Origin: Opitutia bacterium
Lineage (GTDB): Bacteria > Verrucomicrobiota > Verrucomicrobiia > Opitutales > Opitutaceae
Assembly: GCA_016187925.1 (NCBI GenBank)
Contig: JACPIS010000039.1
Location: forward strand, 62,001 to 126,000
Direction of reading: 5' to 3'
DNA length: 64,000 nt
Shown here: piece after piece, positions 18,310 through 25,946 of the stretch
Layout of the letters: every line of letters starts with the position of its first letter
Position numbering within the stretch: the stretch's first letter is position 1
The notes under the pieces: model-generated
What the model saw: the letters and a program-made list of their open reading frames with translations, nothing else
Databases searched by the model: none
What the model was told of the DNA's origin: nothing
Translations under genes and position numbers: made by a program

Positions 18310-18740
18310 AGACTTCCACCACCAAAAACCGACGCCGGCGCGGCCTCTGGCTGGCTGCCGGCCTGGCCGCCTTGCTCGCGGGCTGCGCCACCAACGTCAA
18401 CACCTACGAGAACGCCGACGCGCGCGGCACGCCCAACTACGTCGCCGACAAGCGCATCATCACCGACAACACCCTCGCGGGCACCTTCCGCGTCGTCGCC
18501 CTCAACCAGGCTCCGGTTTCCGGCAACCTCCTGAAAATCCAGGCGACGGTCGAAAACCTGAAGAACAACGCCCGCACCCTGAACTACAAGTTTGAGTGGT
18601 TCGATCAGGACGGCATGGCGGTCGACACGCCCAACGAGACGTGGAAATCCATCCAGCTGCAGGGCCGCGAGACCGGCACCATCACCACCGTCTCGGTCAA
18701 CCCCCGCGCCGTCGACTTCAAGCTCAAGCTCCGCGAGTGA
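18306..18740 (+). CDS. YcfL-like (DUF1425) lipoprotein
   Basis: A 144-residue lipoprotein with lipobox LLAGC (Cys27). The mature part matches DUF1425/YcfL: an immunoglobulin-like beta domain with VSGNLLKIQATVENLKNNAR, LNYKFEWFDQDGMAVDTP, WKSIQLQGRETGTI and the end VNPRAVDFKLKLRE. YcfL is of unknown function but accompanies LpoB. The start overlaps the stop of the COG3014 gene and LpoB starts 12 bases after its stop, making a tight three-gene unit. Confidence 0.85.
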   Translation: MKTSTTKNRRRRGLWLAAGLAALLAGCATNVNTYENADARGTPNYVADKRIITDNTLAGTFRVVALNQAPVSGNLLKIQATVENLKNNARTLNYKFEWFDQDGMAVDTPNETWKSIQLQGRETGTITTVSVNPRAVDFKLKLRE

Positions 18741-18752
18741 TTTTTTAACGCC

Positions 18753-19349
18753 ATGAAACCGATCCCCGCCAAGATTTTTGCCGCCACCACCGCGCTCACG
18801 GCGCTCTTGTTCGCCGGCTGCGCCTCCGAGACGCGCACCGTCGACGCCAAGGGCCCCGAGTCGCTCAACACCTCGGCCATCAACCCGCAGGACTGGGCCA
18901 ACGCCGCCGATCAGCTCACCGGCTCGCTCATCACCTCCGGCGCGCTGGAAAAGACGCCGCACCAGCCCGCCGTGCTCGCGATCGACCGCGTGCTCAACAA
19001 CACGCAGATCCAGGTCGATACCGACTTGCTCATCAAAAAAATCCGCGTCGCGCTCACGCAGACCGGCAAGGTCGCCGTCACGAACACCTTCGGCCTCGGC
19101 GAGCGCGCGACCGTGGCCGAGGAAGCCAAGGCCCTCGATCAGGAGCAGAGCGGCGTGAAGGAAAAGAAGCTCGTGCCCGACTACACCCTTTACGCGAAGC
19201 TCATCCAGCAGACCGACCGCACGAAGGGCGTCTCGCAGGACACCTACGCTTTCCAGATGTCGCTCGTGCAGGTGAAGACCGGCCTGACGGTCTGGGAAGA
19301 CGAGCGCCAGATCGCCAAGCAGACCAAGCGCAAGACGGTCGGCTGGTAA
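18753..19349 (+). CDS. lpoB: Penicillin-binding protein activator LpoB-like lipoprotein
   Basis: A 198-residue lipoprotein with lipobox LFAGC (Cys23). The core AVLAIDRVLNNTQIQVDTDL, LIKKIRVALTQTGKVAVTNT and YTLYAKLIQQTDRTKGVSQD, ending SLVQVKTGLTVWEDERQIAK, matches the LpoB fold (a TolB-N-like domain). In E. coli, LpoB in the outer membrane reaches through peptidoglycan to stimulate PBP1b. The Pro-rich disordered linker of enteric LpoB is absent here, so the reach and partner may differ. An intrinsic terminator follows at 19377. Confidence 0.85.
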   Translation: MKPIPAKIFAATTALTALLFAGCASETRTVDAKGPESLNTSAINPQDWANAADQLTGSLITSGALEKTPHQPAVLAIDRVLNNTQIQVDTDLLIKKIRVALTQTGKVAVTNTFGLGERATVAEEAKALDQEQSGVKEKKLVPDYTLYAKLIQQTDRTKGVSQDTYAFQMSLVQVKTGLTVWEDERQIAKQTKRKTVGW

Positions 19350-19376
19350 GCGACGCAAAGGCTTCGCCCAAAATCA

Positions 19377-19410
19377 CGGCGCACCAAAGCGGTGCGCCGT
19401 TTGCTTTTTA
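19377..19410 (+). terminator. Intrinsic terminator of the lipoprotein triad
   Basis: Stem arms CGGCGCACC (19377-19385) and GGTGCGCCG (19391-19399) around the loop AAAGC, followed by TTTGCTTTTT. It sits 28 bases after the LpoB stop. Confidence 0.85.
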
Positions 19411-19432
19411 ACCTCCGCCCGAAGCGCGCGGC

Positions 19433-19541
19433 TTATTAAGCCGCGCAGATTACAGTGACGCCCGCGCACCAAAGGGTGGGGCGGAGCGACCCGCTCCGCC
19501 GCGCAGGTGGCATCACGATCTCGGCGGACCGGGCCGGTCCG
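19433..19541. repeat. Dispersed intergenic repeat, copy 1 (GCAGATTACA/TAGGGCG type)
   Basis: About 110 bases that match 35943-36054 at roughly 75-80% by eye. Shared blocks are GCAGATTACA, AAGGGT-GGGCGGA-CGAC, CCGCTCCGCCGC and CACGATCTCGGCGGACCG. It contains the hairpin GCGGAGCGACCCGCTCCGC. The gap 19350-19608 between the LpoB terminator and the lipoprotein gene on the other strand holds nothing else recognisable. Confidence 0.75.
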
Positions 19542-19608
19542 CCCGCCCGCGGCCGCCGATTTGCGCGAACATCCATGGGCAACCGCGGCTCCAGCGTTTT
19601 TCGGAGGC

Positions 19609-19953
19609 CTATTTCTTCGGCGGGATTTCGCGGCCGTTCTCGTCGACCTCGACTTCGTACGGCACCTGGATGGTGCGGCCATCGGCGGTGGTCTCGGTCC
19701 GCCAACGACGGACGATGCGATGCTCGTTCTTGAACGGCGCCTGCGCGGAATCAGCCGCGCCCTCGGCGCCGGCGGCCACGGTGCCCGCGACGGTGCCGGC
19801 TACGGCGCCAACCGCGCTGCCCACGGCATGACCGACGGTCACGCCCGGGTTCGCAGGATTGGTGCCGCTTTGCTCAGCGGGGTGGGAGACGCAGCCGGCC
19901 AGCAGACCGGCCGCGCACAAGGGAATCAGGACGGAGGAGAATCGGGTTTTCAC
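19609..19953 (-). CDS. Small lipoprotein with glycine-zipper-like segment
   Basis: A 114-residue protein using a GTG start at 19953, which gives a proper lipoprotein signal: basic start then SSVLIPLCAAGLLAGC with Cys21. A longer ATG start 16 codons upstream would bury the signal. After a short polar stretch comes a Gly/Ala/Val-rich zipper-like helix (AVGSAVGAVAGTVAGTVAAG) and a charged C-terminus (RTETTADGRTIQVPYEVEVD). The general shape recalls glycine-zipper outer-membrane lipoproteins, but no family is assigned. Confidence 0.7.
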   Translation of the reverse strand: MKTRFSSVLIPLCAAGLLAGCVSHPAEQSGTNPANPGVTVGHAVGSAVGAVAGTVAGTVAAGAEGAADSAQAPFKNEHRIVRRWRTETTADGRTIQVPYEVEVDENGREIPPKK

Positions 19954-20021
19954 AGCAGGATGGGACTCGCAAAAGGCTAATCGGTGCCACGCCGCGGGCA
20001 ACTGCCGAAACCCGGCGTTCC

Positions 20022-20035
20022 TTGACCTGGCTCAA
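20022..20035 (+). promoter_or_regulatory. FNR/Dnr-like operator upstream of RIC gene
   Basis: TTGACCTGGCTCAA shows the TTGA-N6-TCAA spacing of CRP/FNR-family sites and the outer flanking bases C and G extend the symmetry. It lies 47 bases upstream of the start of the iron-sulfur repair gene, whose homologues are controlled by NO- or oxygen-responsive FNR/Dnr-type regulators in other bacteria. Confidence 0.6.
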
Positions 20036-20082
20036 GGCGCCGACGGCGCCCACCGGTTAGGGTGACGGCAATCCCCACGCCC

Positions 20083-20808
20083 ATGAACTCCGCCACCGAA
20101 TCCTCGTTCACGCCCGAAACCCGCGTCGGCGACATCGTCGCCGCCCATCCCACGCTCGCGCGCGTCTTTGAGCGCGTGGGCATCGACTATTGTTGCGGCG
20201 GAAAGAAAACCCTCGCCCAAGCCTGCACCGCGCGCGGCCTGGATGCGGCGACCTTCGCCACCCTCCTCGGCGCCGCGGGCACAGCAACCAGCCGCCCGGA
20301 GATCGACCCTGCCGGCCTGTCGCTCGCGCAGCTGGCCGACCATATCGAGCAGACGCACCACGCCTACCTGAAGGCCGAGCTGCCGCGCCTCGTCGAGCTG
20401 GCCGGGCGCGTCGCGCGCAAGCACGGCGAACGCGACCCGCGTCTGGCCGAGGCCGGCGAAACCGTGCGGCAGATCGCCGACGAGATGTTCAGCCACATGC
20501 AGAAGGAGGAGCGCATCCTTTTCCCGCTGGTGCGGCAGCTCGAAGCCGGCACCCCGGGCGGCTTGCCCTGCGGCTCGATCGCGAACCCCATCCGCCAGAT
20601 GGAGAGCGAGCACGACTTCGTGGGGAAAGCCACCGCCCGGCTGCGCGAGCTAACCAACGGCTTCCAGCCCGACGCCAGCGCCTGCAACACCCACCGCGCC
20701 CTGCTGGCCGGCCTCGCCGAATTCGAGGCCGACCTGCACACGCACGTGCACAAGGAGAACAACATTCTCTTCCCGCGCGCCCTGGCCCTCGAAACCGCCG
20801 TGATCTGA
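20083..20808 (+). CDS. Iron-sulfur cluster repair di-iron protein (RIC/ScdA/YtfE)
   Basis: A 241-residue hemerythrin-like di-iron protein that repairs Fe-S clusters damaged by nitric oxide or peroxide. The ATG at 20083 is chosen over an in-frame GTG at 20062. The N-terminal ScdA domain has GDIVAAHPTLARVFERVGID and the signature YCCGGKKTL (Cys37-Cys38). The hemerythrin domain carries its metal-binding His/Glu in HIEQTHHAYLKAELPRL, MFSHMQKEERILFPL, MESEHDFVGKATARLREL and LHTHVHKENNILFPRAL. Cytoplasmic. The FNR-like site upstream fits NO- or oxygen-dependent expression. Confidence 0.92.
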   Translation: MNSATESSFTPETRVGDIVAAHPTLARVFERVGIDYCCGGKKTLAQACTARGLDAATFATLLGAAGTATSRPEIDPAGLSLAQLADHIEQTHHAYLKAELPRLVELAGRVARKHGERDPRLAEAGETVRQIADEMFSHMQKEERILFPLVRQLEAGTPGGLPCGSIANPIRQMESEHDFVGKATARLRELTNGFQPDASACNTHRALLAGLAEFEADLHTHVHKENNILFPRALALETAVI

Positions 20809-20827
20809 GCCGGACAACCCACATGTT

Positions 20828-20857
20828 GACTTTCAACAGGAACATCTGTTGGAAGTC
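20828..20857 (+). promoter_or_regulatory. Imperfect palindrome, probable PadR operator
   Basis: GACTTTCAACAG (20828-20839) and CTGTTGGAAGTC (20846-20857) are complementary at 11 of 12 positions around GAACAT. The second arm covers the likely Shine-Dalgarno region of the PadR gene (ATG at 20861), so binding would block its own expression, as is usual for PadR repressors. Confidence 0.6.
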
Positions 20858-20860
20858 CAC

Positions 20861-21202
20861 ATGAACGATACCGACCGCACCGACCTGCTCCAGGGCACGC
20901 TGGATCTGCTCGTCCTGAAGACCCTCGCCACACTGGGGCCGCAGCACGGCTTCGGCATCGCTCGGCGCATCGAGCAGGTCTCGGGCGGCTCGGTGCTGCT
21001 CAACCAAGGCACGATCTACCCGGCGCTCGTGCGCCTTGAGGAGCAGGGCTGGATTGGCTCGGAGTGGGGTGTGAGCGACAACAACCGCCGCGCCCGCTTC
21101 TACTCGCTGACCGCCGCCGGCCGGAAGCAATTGAAGGAAGAGGTCGCCAACTGGCAGCGCGTCACCGCGCTCGTCGACGCCGTACTCGCGGCGGAGTCGT
21201 AA
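20861..21202 (+). CDS. PadR-family transcriptional regulator
   Basis: A 113-residue winged-helix regulator. The start MNDTDRTDLLQGTLDLLVLK is the classic PadR N-terminus; an upstream in-frame TTG at 20849 is less likely. The rest reads LATLGPQHGFGIARRIEQVS, LNQGTIYPALVRLEEQGWI and RRARFYSLTAAGRKQLKEEV, the subtype paired with ADOP permeases in Acidobacteria and Verrucomicrobia. The permease follows 20 bases after the stop, so it is the presumed target along with its own gene. Confidence 0.92.
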   Translation: MNDTDRTDLLQGTLDLLVLKTLATLGPQHGFGIARRIEQVSGGSVLLNQGTIYPALVRLEEQGWIGSEWGVSDNNRRARFYSLTAAGRKQLKEEVANWQRVTALVDAVLAAES

Positions 21203-21222
21203 TTTTGCAACCCCGCCACGCC

Positions 21223-23922
21223 GTGAAACTCTGGACCAAACTCAAGCACCTCCTCGGCCGCCGCGGCCGCGTCGCGCGCCTCGAGGAGGAAATGCGCCAC
21301 CACATCGAGCAGCTCACGGAAGAAAATGTCCGCCGCGGACTCGACCGCATCGAAGCGCGCCGCCAGGCGCACCTCGCCTTCGGCAACGTGCTCGCGACGC
21401 GCGAGGAATCGGAAGACGCGCTCGGTTGGCCGACGCTCGAGGCGTGGGTGCACGATCTGCGCGTCGCCAGGCGCAGCCTCAGCCGCCGGCCGGCGTTCGC
21501 CCTCAGCCTCGTTGCCGTGCTGATGCTCGGCAGCGGCGCCACGGCTGCGGTGTTCTCGCTCGTGCGCGGCGTGTTGCTCGAACCGCTGCCGGTGTCGCGA
21601 CCCGAGGAACTGCACCTCGTCACCGCACCGCACGGCGAACCGTTCGAGCTGAGCGGCCCGACGATCGACCGCCTCAACCGCGAAGGTCCGCTCGCCGGAC
21701 GCGTCGCCGGTTACTCTTCCACCGCCCGCGCCGCGCTGCGCCTTGCCGGCGCACCGGCGCAGCCGACGAGCTTGCAGTTCGTCTCGGGCGACTTCTTTCC
21801 GGCGCTCGGCGTCGCCGCGTCGCGCGGGCGGCTGCTCGCCGCGGCGGACGACGCGCCCGGTGCGCCGCAGGCCGTCGCGGTGGCCTCGCACGCCTTCTGG
21901 CAGAAAAAACTCGGGGGTGCGGCCGACGTCGTCGGTCGCATGCTCGATCTCAACGGCCAGAGCGTGATGATCGTCGGCGTGGCGCCGGAGTCGTTCAACG
22001 GCCCCTCCCTCGGCGAGACGGCGGAACTCTGGCTGCCGCTCGGCCTGCACGCGCCGCTGCGCTGCCGCCCGTCGGCGTGGACGATTTCCGACGGCCCGAT
22101 CCCGCTCGAGGTGTGGCGCCGGGCCGACAATGTCGCGTGGCTCTCCGCACTCGTGCGCCTGCCCGCCGCCGCCACCGGCGCACCGGGTGCGATTGAGGCC
22201 GCGTGGCGCCCGCAGCTCGAGGCCGCGCTGCGCATCGTCACCGAGCCGAAGCTCGCGCAGGATTTCCGTGCCCGCGTGCCGCGCCTCGTGCCGAGCCCGC
22301 AGGGCTATTCTTCCACCCGCGACGACTTCCGCCGCGTCGGCCTGACGCTCACGCTGCTCGTCGCGTCGGTCGTGCTTGTGACCGCCGCCAATTCCGCGAC
22401 GCTGCTCCTGCTGCGCGTGCTCTCGCGCGGACGGGAAATGGGCGTGAGGCTCGCGCTCGGCGCGGGCCCGTGGCGGCTCGCGCGCGCGGCACTGTTGGAG
22501 GGCGTGCTGCTGGCGCTGCTCGGCGCGGCCGGCGGCGTGTTGCTGAGCCTGTGGCTGACGCCGGTGCTCGCCGCCTGGCTGGTGCCGCAGGCCGTGAGCA
22601 GTCTCCCGGGCGTCGACTGGCAACTCCTGGGCGCGCTGGCGGCGTTCACGGTGCTGCTCGGTCTCGCGATCGGCGCCGCTCCCGCGTGGCTCAGCGCGCG
22701 TCTGTCACCGCAGAGCGTCCTGCAACAACGCGTGCTCGGCGCCGGCGGCTCGCTCAGGCTCGGGCGCGCCCTTATCGTCGCGCAGCTCGCGCTCTCGGTG
22801 ATGCTGATCTCGATCGCCGGCGCGCTCGCACTGGACCTCCGGCGCGTGCTGTCGGCCCACCCGGGCTACGCCCGGACAAGCGTCGTGCAGGCCTTCTTCG
22901 ATCTCGATGCCGCGCACATTCCGTTGGAGCGGCAGGAAGCGGTGCTCGAGCACCTCCGCGCGGCGGCGCGCGAACTGCCGCCGGTGCGTGCGGTGGGCTT
23001 TGCGGCCAGCGGCGTGCTCAGCGGCAGCCGCTCGCGCAGCGGCACGTTCTTCCGCGGCGAGGGCGTGAACCAGCCGACGGGCAACGTCCAGCACGAGAGC
23101 GTGGACGGCGGGTATTTCGACGCGATGGGCATGCGCCTCGTGCGCGGCCGGACGATCGCGCCCACGGACGGCCGCGACCATCCGCCGGTGGCGGTCATCA
23201 GCGAACGGCTGGCACGCGAGGTGTTCGGCAACGCCGACCCGATCGGCCGGCGTTTCGGCTTCGACCAGAACGCCACCGACGGCGACCGCGAGATCGTCGG
23301 CCTCGTCGCCGATGCGCGCGTGAACGGTGTGCGCGAGGAGCCGCCGGCGATCATCTACACGGTGCTGTCGCAATGGCAGTCGCGTCCCGCGTGCCTGGTG
23401 GTGCGCGTGGTCGGCGACGGCGCCGCGGCGCGGGTGGCGCTGCAGAAGCAGATTTCGGCCGCGGAGCCCGGCCTTTTGTTCACGCGCTGGGCGACGCTCG
23501 AGGAGCGGGCGCAGCGCTGGGTCAGCAACGACCTCGCCACCGTGCGCCTGACGGCGGGGTTTGGCGCGCTCGCCACGTTGCTCGCGGTGGTCGGCGTGCT
23601 AGGTGCGCTCGGCTACCTGGTGGCGAGCCGCTCGCGCGAAATCGCGGTGCGGCTGGCGATCGGGGCGGAGCCGGCGCGGGTGTCGCGGGACATCGTGCGC
23701 GACGCGCTGGCGCTGGGGTTGACGGGTTCGGCGGCCGGGATCGGGTTGGCGGCCTTGCTGCCGCACGTGCTTGGTTCCTGGATGATGGCCGGGCTGACGG
23801 CGGACTGGCGGGCGATTGCCGCCGCGGCGCTGACCGGGCTGCTGGCGGCCTTCGCAGGCGGGCTGATGCCCGCGCGTCGCGCCGCCAAGGTCGACCCCCT
23901 TGTTTTGCTGCGGGCCGAGTAG
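21223..23922 (+). CDS. ADOP-family ABC transporter permease (MacB/FtsX type)
   Basis: An 899-residue permease from a GTG at 21223; the frame is open further upstream but overlaps PadR there. The N-terminal prefix domain (EEEMRHHIEQLTEENVRRGL) is the hallmark of ADOP permeases. Then come a MacB-type periplasmic core (FSGDFFPALGV-like segment SGDFFPALGVAASRGRLL), FtsX helices (LVASVVLVTAANSATLLLLR; MGVRLALGAGPWRLARAALL), a second periplasmic core (VDGGYFDAMGMRLVRGRTIA) and a final FtsX repeat (IAVRLAIGAEPARVSRDIVR). No ATPase is encoded here, as is usual for orphan ADOP genes. Likely role in efflux or in envelope stress; the substrate is unknown. Confidence 0.9.
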   Translation: MKLWTKLKHLLGRRGRVARLEEEMRHHIEQLTEENVRRGLDRIEARRQAHLAFGNVLATREESEDALGWPTLEAWVHDLRVARRSLSRRPAFALSLVAVLMLGSGATAAVFSLVRGVLLEPLPVSRPEELHLVTAPHGEPFELSGPTIDRLNREGPLAGRVAGYSSTARAALRLAGAPAQPTSLQFVSGDFFPALGVAASRGRLLAAADDAPGAPQAVAVASHAFWQKKLGGAADVVGRMLDLNGQSVMIVGVAPESFNGPSLGETAELWLPLGLHAPLRCRPSAWTISDGPIPLEVWRRADNVAWLSALVRLPAAATGAPGAIEAAWRPQLEAALRIVTEPKLAQDFRARVPRLVPSPQGYSSTRDDFRRVGLTLTLLVASVVLVTAANSATLLLLRVLSRGREMGVRLALGAGPWRLARAALLEGVLLALLGAAGGVLLSLWLTPVLAAWLVPQAVSSLPGVDWQLLGALAAFTVLLGLAIGAAPAWLSARLSPQSVLQQRVLGAGGSLRLGRALIVAQLALSVMLISIAGALALDLRRVLSAHPGYARTSVVQAFFDLDAAHIPLERQEAVLEHLRAAARELPPVRAVGFAASGVLSGSRSRSGTFFRGEGVNQPTGNVQHESVDGGYFDAMGMRLVRGRTIAPTDGRDHPPVAVISERLAREVFGNADPIGRRFGFDQNATDGDREIVGLVADARVNGVREEPPAIIYTVLSQWQSRPACLVVRVVGDGAAARVALQKQISAAEPGLLFTRWATLEERAQRWVSNDLATVRLTAGFGALATLLAVVGVLGALGYLVASRSREIAVRLAIGAEPARVSRDIVRDALALGLTGSAAGIGLAALLPHVLGSWMMAGLTADWRAIAAAALTGLLAAFAGGLMPARRAAKVDPLVLLRAE

Positions 23923-23937
23923 CCTGCCGGCTCGCGC

Positions 23938-24297
23938 TCAGATCCAGTCCGGCTTGGCGACGGTGCGCGGCCCGCCGGCGTTGCCGGTGTTCAGAGTCGA
24001 GGCCGGCTCGAACATCATGATGCAGCACTCGTTCTCGGCCACCGGGCGGTGCTCGACGCCGCGCGGCACCACGAGCAGCTCGCCTTCGTGCAGGTCGACG
24101 TGGCGGTCGCGGAATTCCATCCGGAAGCTGCCCTTCACGACGAGGAAAAGCTCGTCCTCGTGCTCGTGCCGATGCCAGACGAACTCACCCTTGATCCGGC
24201 CCAGCTTCACGTGCTGGCCGTTGAGCTCGGCGATGATCTTGGGGCTCCAATGGGCGGAGAACTGGGTGAATTTTTCGGCCAGGTTGATTTTGTTCAT
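23938..24297 (-). CDS. Cupin-domain protein
   Basis: A 119-residue small beta-barrel protein starting MNKINLAEKFTQFSAHWSPK. The two cupin motifs are visible: VWHRHEHEDELFLVVKGSFR (metal His/Glu in HRHEHEDE) and EGELLVVPRGVEHRPVAEN. It resembles the mannose-6-phosphate-isomerase-like cupins used as binding or auxiliary enzymes. No specific reaction can be assigned. It converges with the ADOP permease (15-base gap). Confidence 0.85.
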   Translation of the reverse strand: MNKINLAEKFTQFSAHWSPKIIAELNGQHVKLGRIKGEFVWHRHEHEDELFLVVKGSFRMEFRDRHVDLHEGELLVVPRGVEHRPVAENECCIMMFEPASTLNTGNAGGPRTVAKPDWI

Positions 24298-24331
24298 GGG
24301 CGGGTAGGGGGTGGCACCATGCTCCAAGCCC

Positions 24332-24351
24332 CGCGGTTTGTCCAAACCGCG
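24332..24351. repeat. Perfect hairpin upstream of the cupin gene
   Basis: CGCGGTTTG and CAAACCGCG around TC, 35 bases before the cupin start. It has no T-run. It could be a regulatory hairpin or an operator; nothing else distinguishes it. Confidence 0.35.
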
Positions 24352-24398
24352 CGGCGCGAAAGCCCGGCACAGCCCCCGTTGGCGGAGGCCGGAGCAGG

Positions 24399-24426
24399 CA
24401 AAAAAAGACCGGCCGCGCGGCCGGTC
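24399..24426 (-). terminator. Intrinsic terminator of the DoxX gene
   Basis: On the minus strand GACCGGCCGC-GCGGCCGGTC (24426-24407) is followed directly by TTTTTTT, 27 bases beyond the DoxX stop. Confidence 0.8.
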
Positions 24427-24452
24427 GGGAAAAGAAAGTGCGACGAAGGGAA

Positions 24453-24908
24453 TCAGTTGCGTGCCAGGGCCGCGTCGACCGACCACCGGCCGCCGCCGAG
24501 GATCACCAGCGCCACGGCGAGGCCGACGGCGAGGAGGAAAAACTCGAGGCCCTCGCCCTTCTGGTTGCCAAACCAGTTCATGAAAAACCCGTTGGCCCGC
24601 AGCTGCCACGCGGCACCGAGCAGGATGACCGCCAGGCTGGCCGCCGCGAAGCGCGTGCCGATGCCGGCAATCAGCATGAGGCTGCCGAAGAACTCGCCGA
24701 GGATCACCAGCGCGCCGATCACCCAGGGGGTGCCGACCGTGCCGGTGAAATAGCCCATCGAGCCCGAGAAGCCGTAGCCGCCGAACCAGCCGAGCAGTTT
24801 CTGCGCCCCGTGGGGGAACATCATGAGTCCGAGCGCCAGCCGCAGGAAGACCGGTGCGAAAGAGTCGCCCGTGGCGACGAGAAGGGAGAGAAGGCTTGAT
24901 AGTTGCAT
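24453..24908 (-). CDS. DoxX-family membrane protein
   Basis: A 151-residue four-helix integral membrane protein of the DoxX/DoxD-like family. Helical signatures: FLRLALGLMMFPHGAQKLLG, the glycine-rich loop WFGGYGFSGSMGYFTGTV, VIGALVILGEFFGSLMLIAG and EFFLLAVGLAVALVILGGG. Family members are linked to thiosulfate/quinone oxidation or to oxidative-stress membrane complexes, but a role here is unproven. Divergent from a MarR regulator; one of the two operators overlaps its start codon (24906-24908), implying direct repression. Confidence 0.88.
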   Translation of the reverse strand: MQLSSLLSLLVATGDSFAPVFLRLALGLMMFPHGAQKLLGWFGGYGFSGSMGYFTGTVGTPWVIGALVILGEFFGSLMLIAGIGTRFAAASLAVILLGAAWQLRANGFFMNWFGNQKGEGLEFFLLAVGLAVALVILGGGRWSVDAALARN

Positions 24909-24916
24909 ACACAACT
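24901..24916. promoter_or_regulatory. MarR operator 1, overlapping the DoxX start
   Basis: AGTTGCATACACAACT is a palindrome with AGTTG and CAACT half-sites. It covers the DoxX start codon. Its centre is 30 bases from that of operator 2, about three helical turns, on the same face of the DNA. Confidence 0.65.
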
Positions 24917-24931
24917 AAGATTGCGCTTTTA

Positions 24932-24945
24932 GTTGCGGATGCAAC
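24932..24945. promoter_or_regulatory. MarR operator 2, between DoxX and MarR
   Basis: GTTGCGGATGCAAC is a perfect palindrome with a 4-base centre. With flanking bases it resembles operator 1 (AGTTGC...CAAC). It sits in the 58-base divergent promoter region, 21 bases upstream of the MarR start. Confidence 0.7.
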
Positions 24946-24966
24946 AAAAATCTCTACCTTGGCGGC

Positions 24967-25455
24967 ATGAAGACCTCCTTGCCCGCCGGACACCTCGATG
25001 CCTGGCGGAAGTATTACACCTCGTTCTGGCGCGTTTTTGCCGCCATCGAGGCCGACCTTTCCGCCGCCGGACTGCCCTCGCTCAGCTGGTATGATGTGCT
25101 CTACGAGCTCTACCTGTCGCCCGACCACCACCTGCGCATGTGCGAGCTGGCCCGCAGCGCCCTGCTCAGCCGCAGCGGGCTGACGCGGCTGGTCGACAAG
25201 CTGGAGAAGGAAAAACTGATCGAGCGCAAATCCTGTCCGAGCGACGGCCGCGTCTACCACGCGCAATTGACCGCCAAGGGCGTGGAAACCCTCCGCAAGA
25301 TCTGGCCGGTCTACCGGGCGGGCATCGCGAAGTATTTCGCCAGCCAGCTGACCGAGGCCGAGGCGCGCGACATCGAACGCTCGCTCGCCAAGATCGCCGC
25401 TTCGCTCGAATCCGTGGCCGAAACCGCGGGCGCGGCGGAATGCGAGAAGGATTGA
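24967..25455 (+). CDS. MarR-family transcriptional regulator
   Basis: A 162-residue dimeric winged-helix regulator. The core shows LSWYDVLYELYLSPDHHLRM, CELARSALLSRSGLTRLVDK and the wing ERKSCPSDGRVYHAQLTAKG, which is the classic MarR DxRxxxxxLT motif (SDGRVYHAQLTAKG). The C-terminal helix EAEARDIERSLAKIAASLES forms the dimer interface. It most likely represses the divergent DoxX gene and itself through the two operators described above. Confidence 0.92.
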   Translation: MKTSLPAGHLDAWRKYYTSFWRVFAAIEADLSAAGLPSLSWYDVLYELYLSPDHHLRMCELARSALLSRSGLTRLVDKLEKEKLIERKSCPSDGRVYHAQLTAKGVETLRKIWPVYRAGIAKYFASQLTEAEARDIERSLAKIAASLESVAETAGAAECEKD

Positions 25456-25477
25456 AACGTCTGCGGCGCCCTGCCGC

Positions 25478-25924
25478 TCAGTTGTGCCCGCCGGCACCGC
25501 GGACCCAGTCCGTCAGCAGCTTCTTCTCGGCGTCGGTCAGCACGGCGTCGCGATGCGTCCAGGTGTAGGAAGGCAGGGGCATCCCGTTATCCGCCACCTC
25601 CTCGGCGACCTCCTTGAGTTTCTTCGCCTGCCGCTTGGCAGCGTAGCTGCCGAACTCGGAGAAATTGAGGTGCTTCTTCCCGTCGTTCACATGCCACGCC
25701 AGCCACCAGCCGACCGGCTGCACCTCGGCATACCACGGATAGCGCGTTTGGTTCGAGTGGCAGTCGTAACACGCCTTCGCGAGCACCGCCTCCACCTCGG
25801 CCGGCACCGGGTGCTGGCGGCCGATGAAGGCGGGGCCATCAATCGCGCCGGAATTGCGCGCCGGACGCACCAGCTGTGCGACCAGGAGGAGTACGAACAG
25901 ACCAAGGAGGACTTTTTTGAGCAT
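25478..25924 (-). CDS. Haem-binding domain protein (single CxxCH)
   Basis: A 148-residue membrane-anchored c-type haem protein. Residues 1-19 form an N-terminal membrane helix (LLGLFVLLLVAQLV), and the haem motif CYDCH is at 52-56, followed by SNQTRYPWYAEVQPVGWWLA. This is the Haem_bd (PF14376-type) family. Downstream is FSEFGSYAAKRQAKKLKEVA and a C-terminal MPLPSYTWTHRDAVLTDAEK. Location periplasmic side of the inner membrane; it could act in electron transfer or as a haem sensor. The M48 peptidase gene ends 22 bases upstream on the same strand, so it may be the last gene of that operon. Confidence 0.88.
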   Translation of the reverse strand: MLKKVLLGLFVLLLVAQLVRPARNSGAIDGPAFIGRQHPVPAEVEAVLAKACYDCHSNQTRYPWYAEVQPVGWWLAWHVNDGKKHLNFSEFGSYAAKRQAKKLKEVAEEVADNGMPLPSYTWTHRDAVLTDAEKKLLTDWVRGAGGHN

Positions 25925-25946
25925 GAAGGAAAAATGAGCGATCGGA

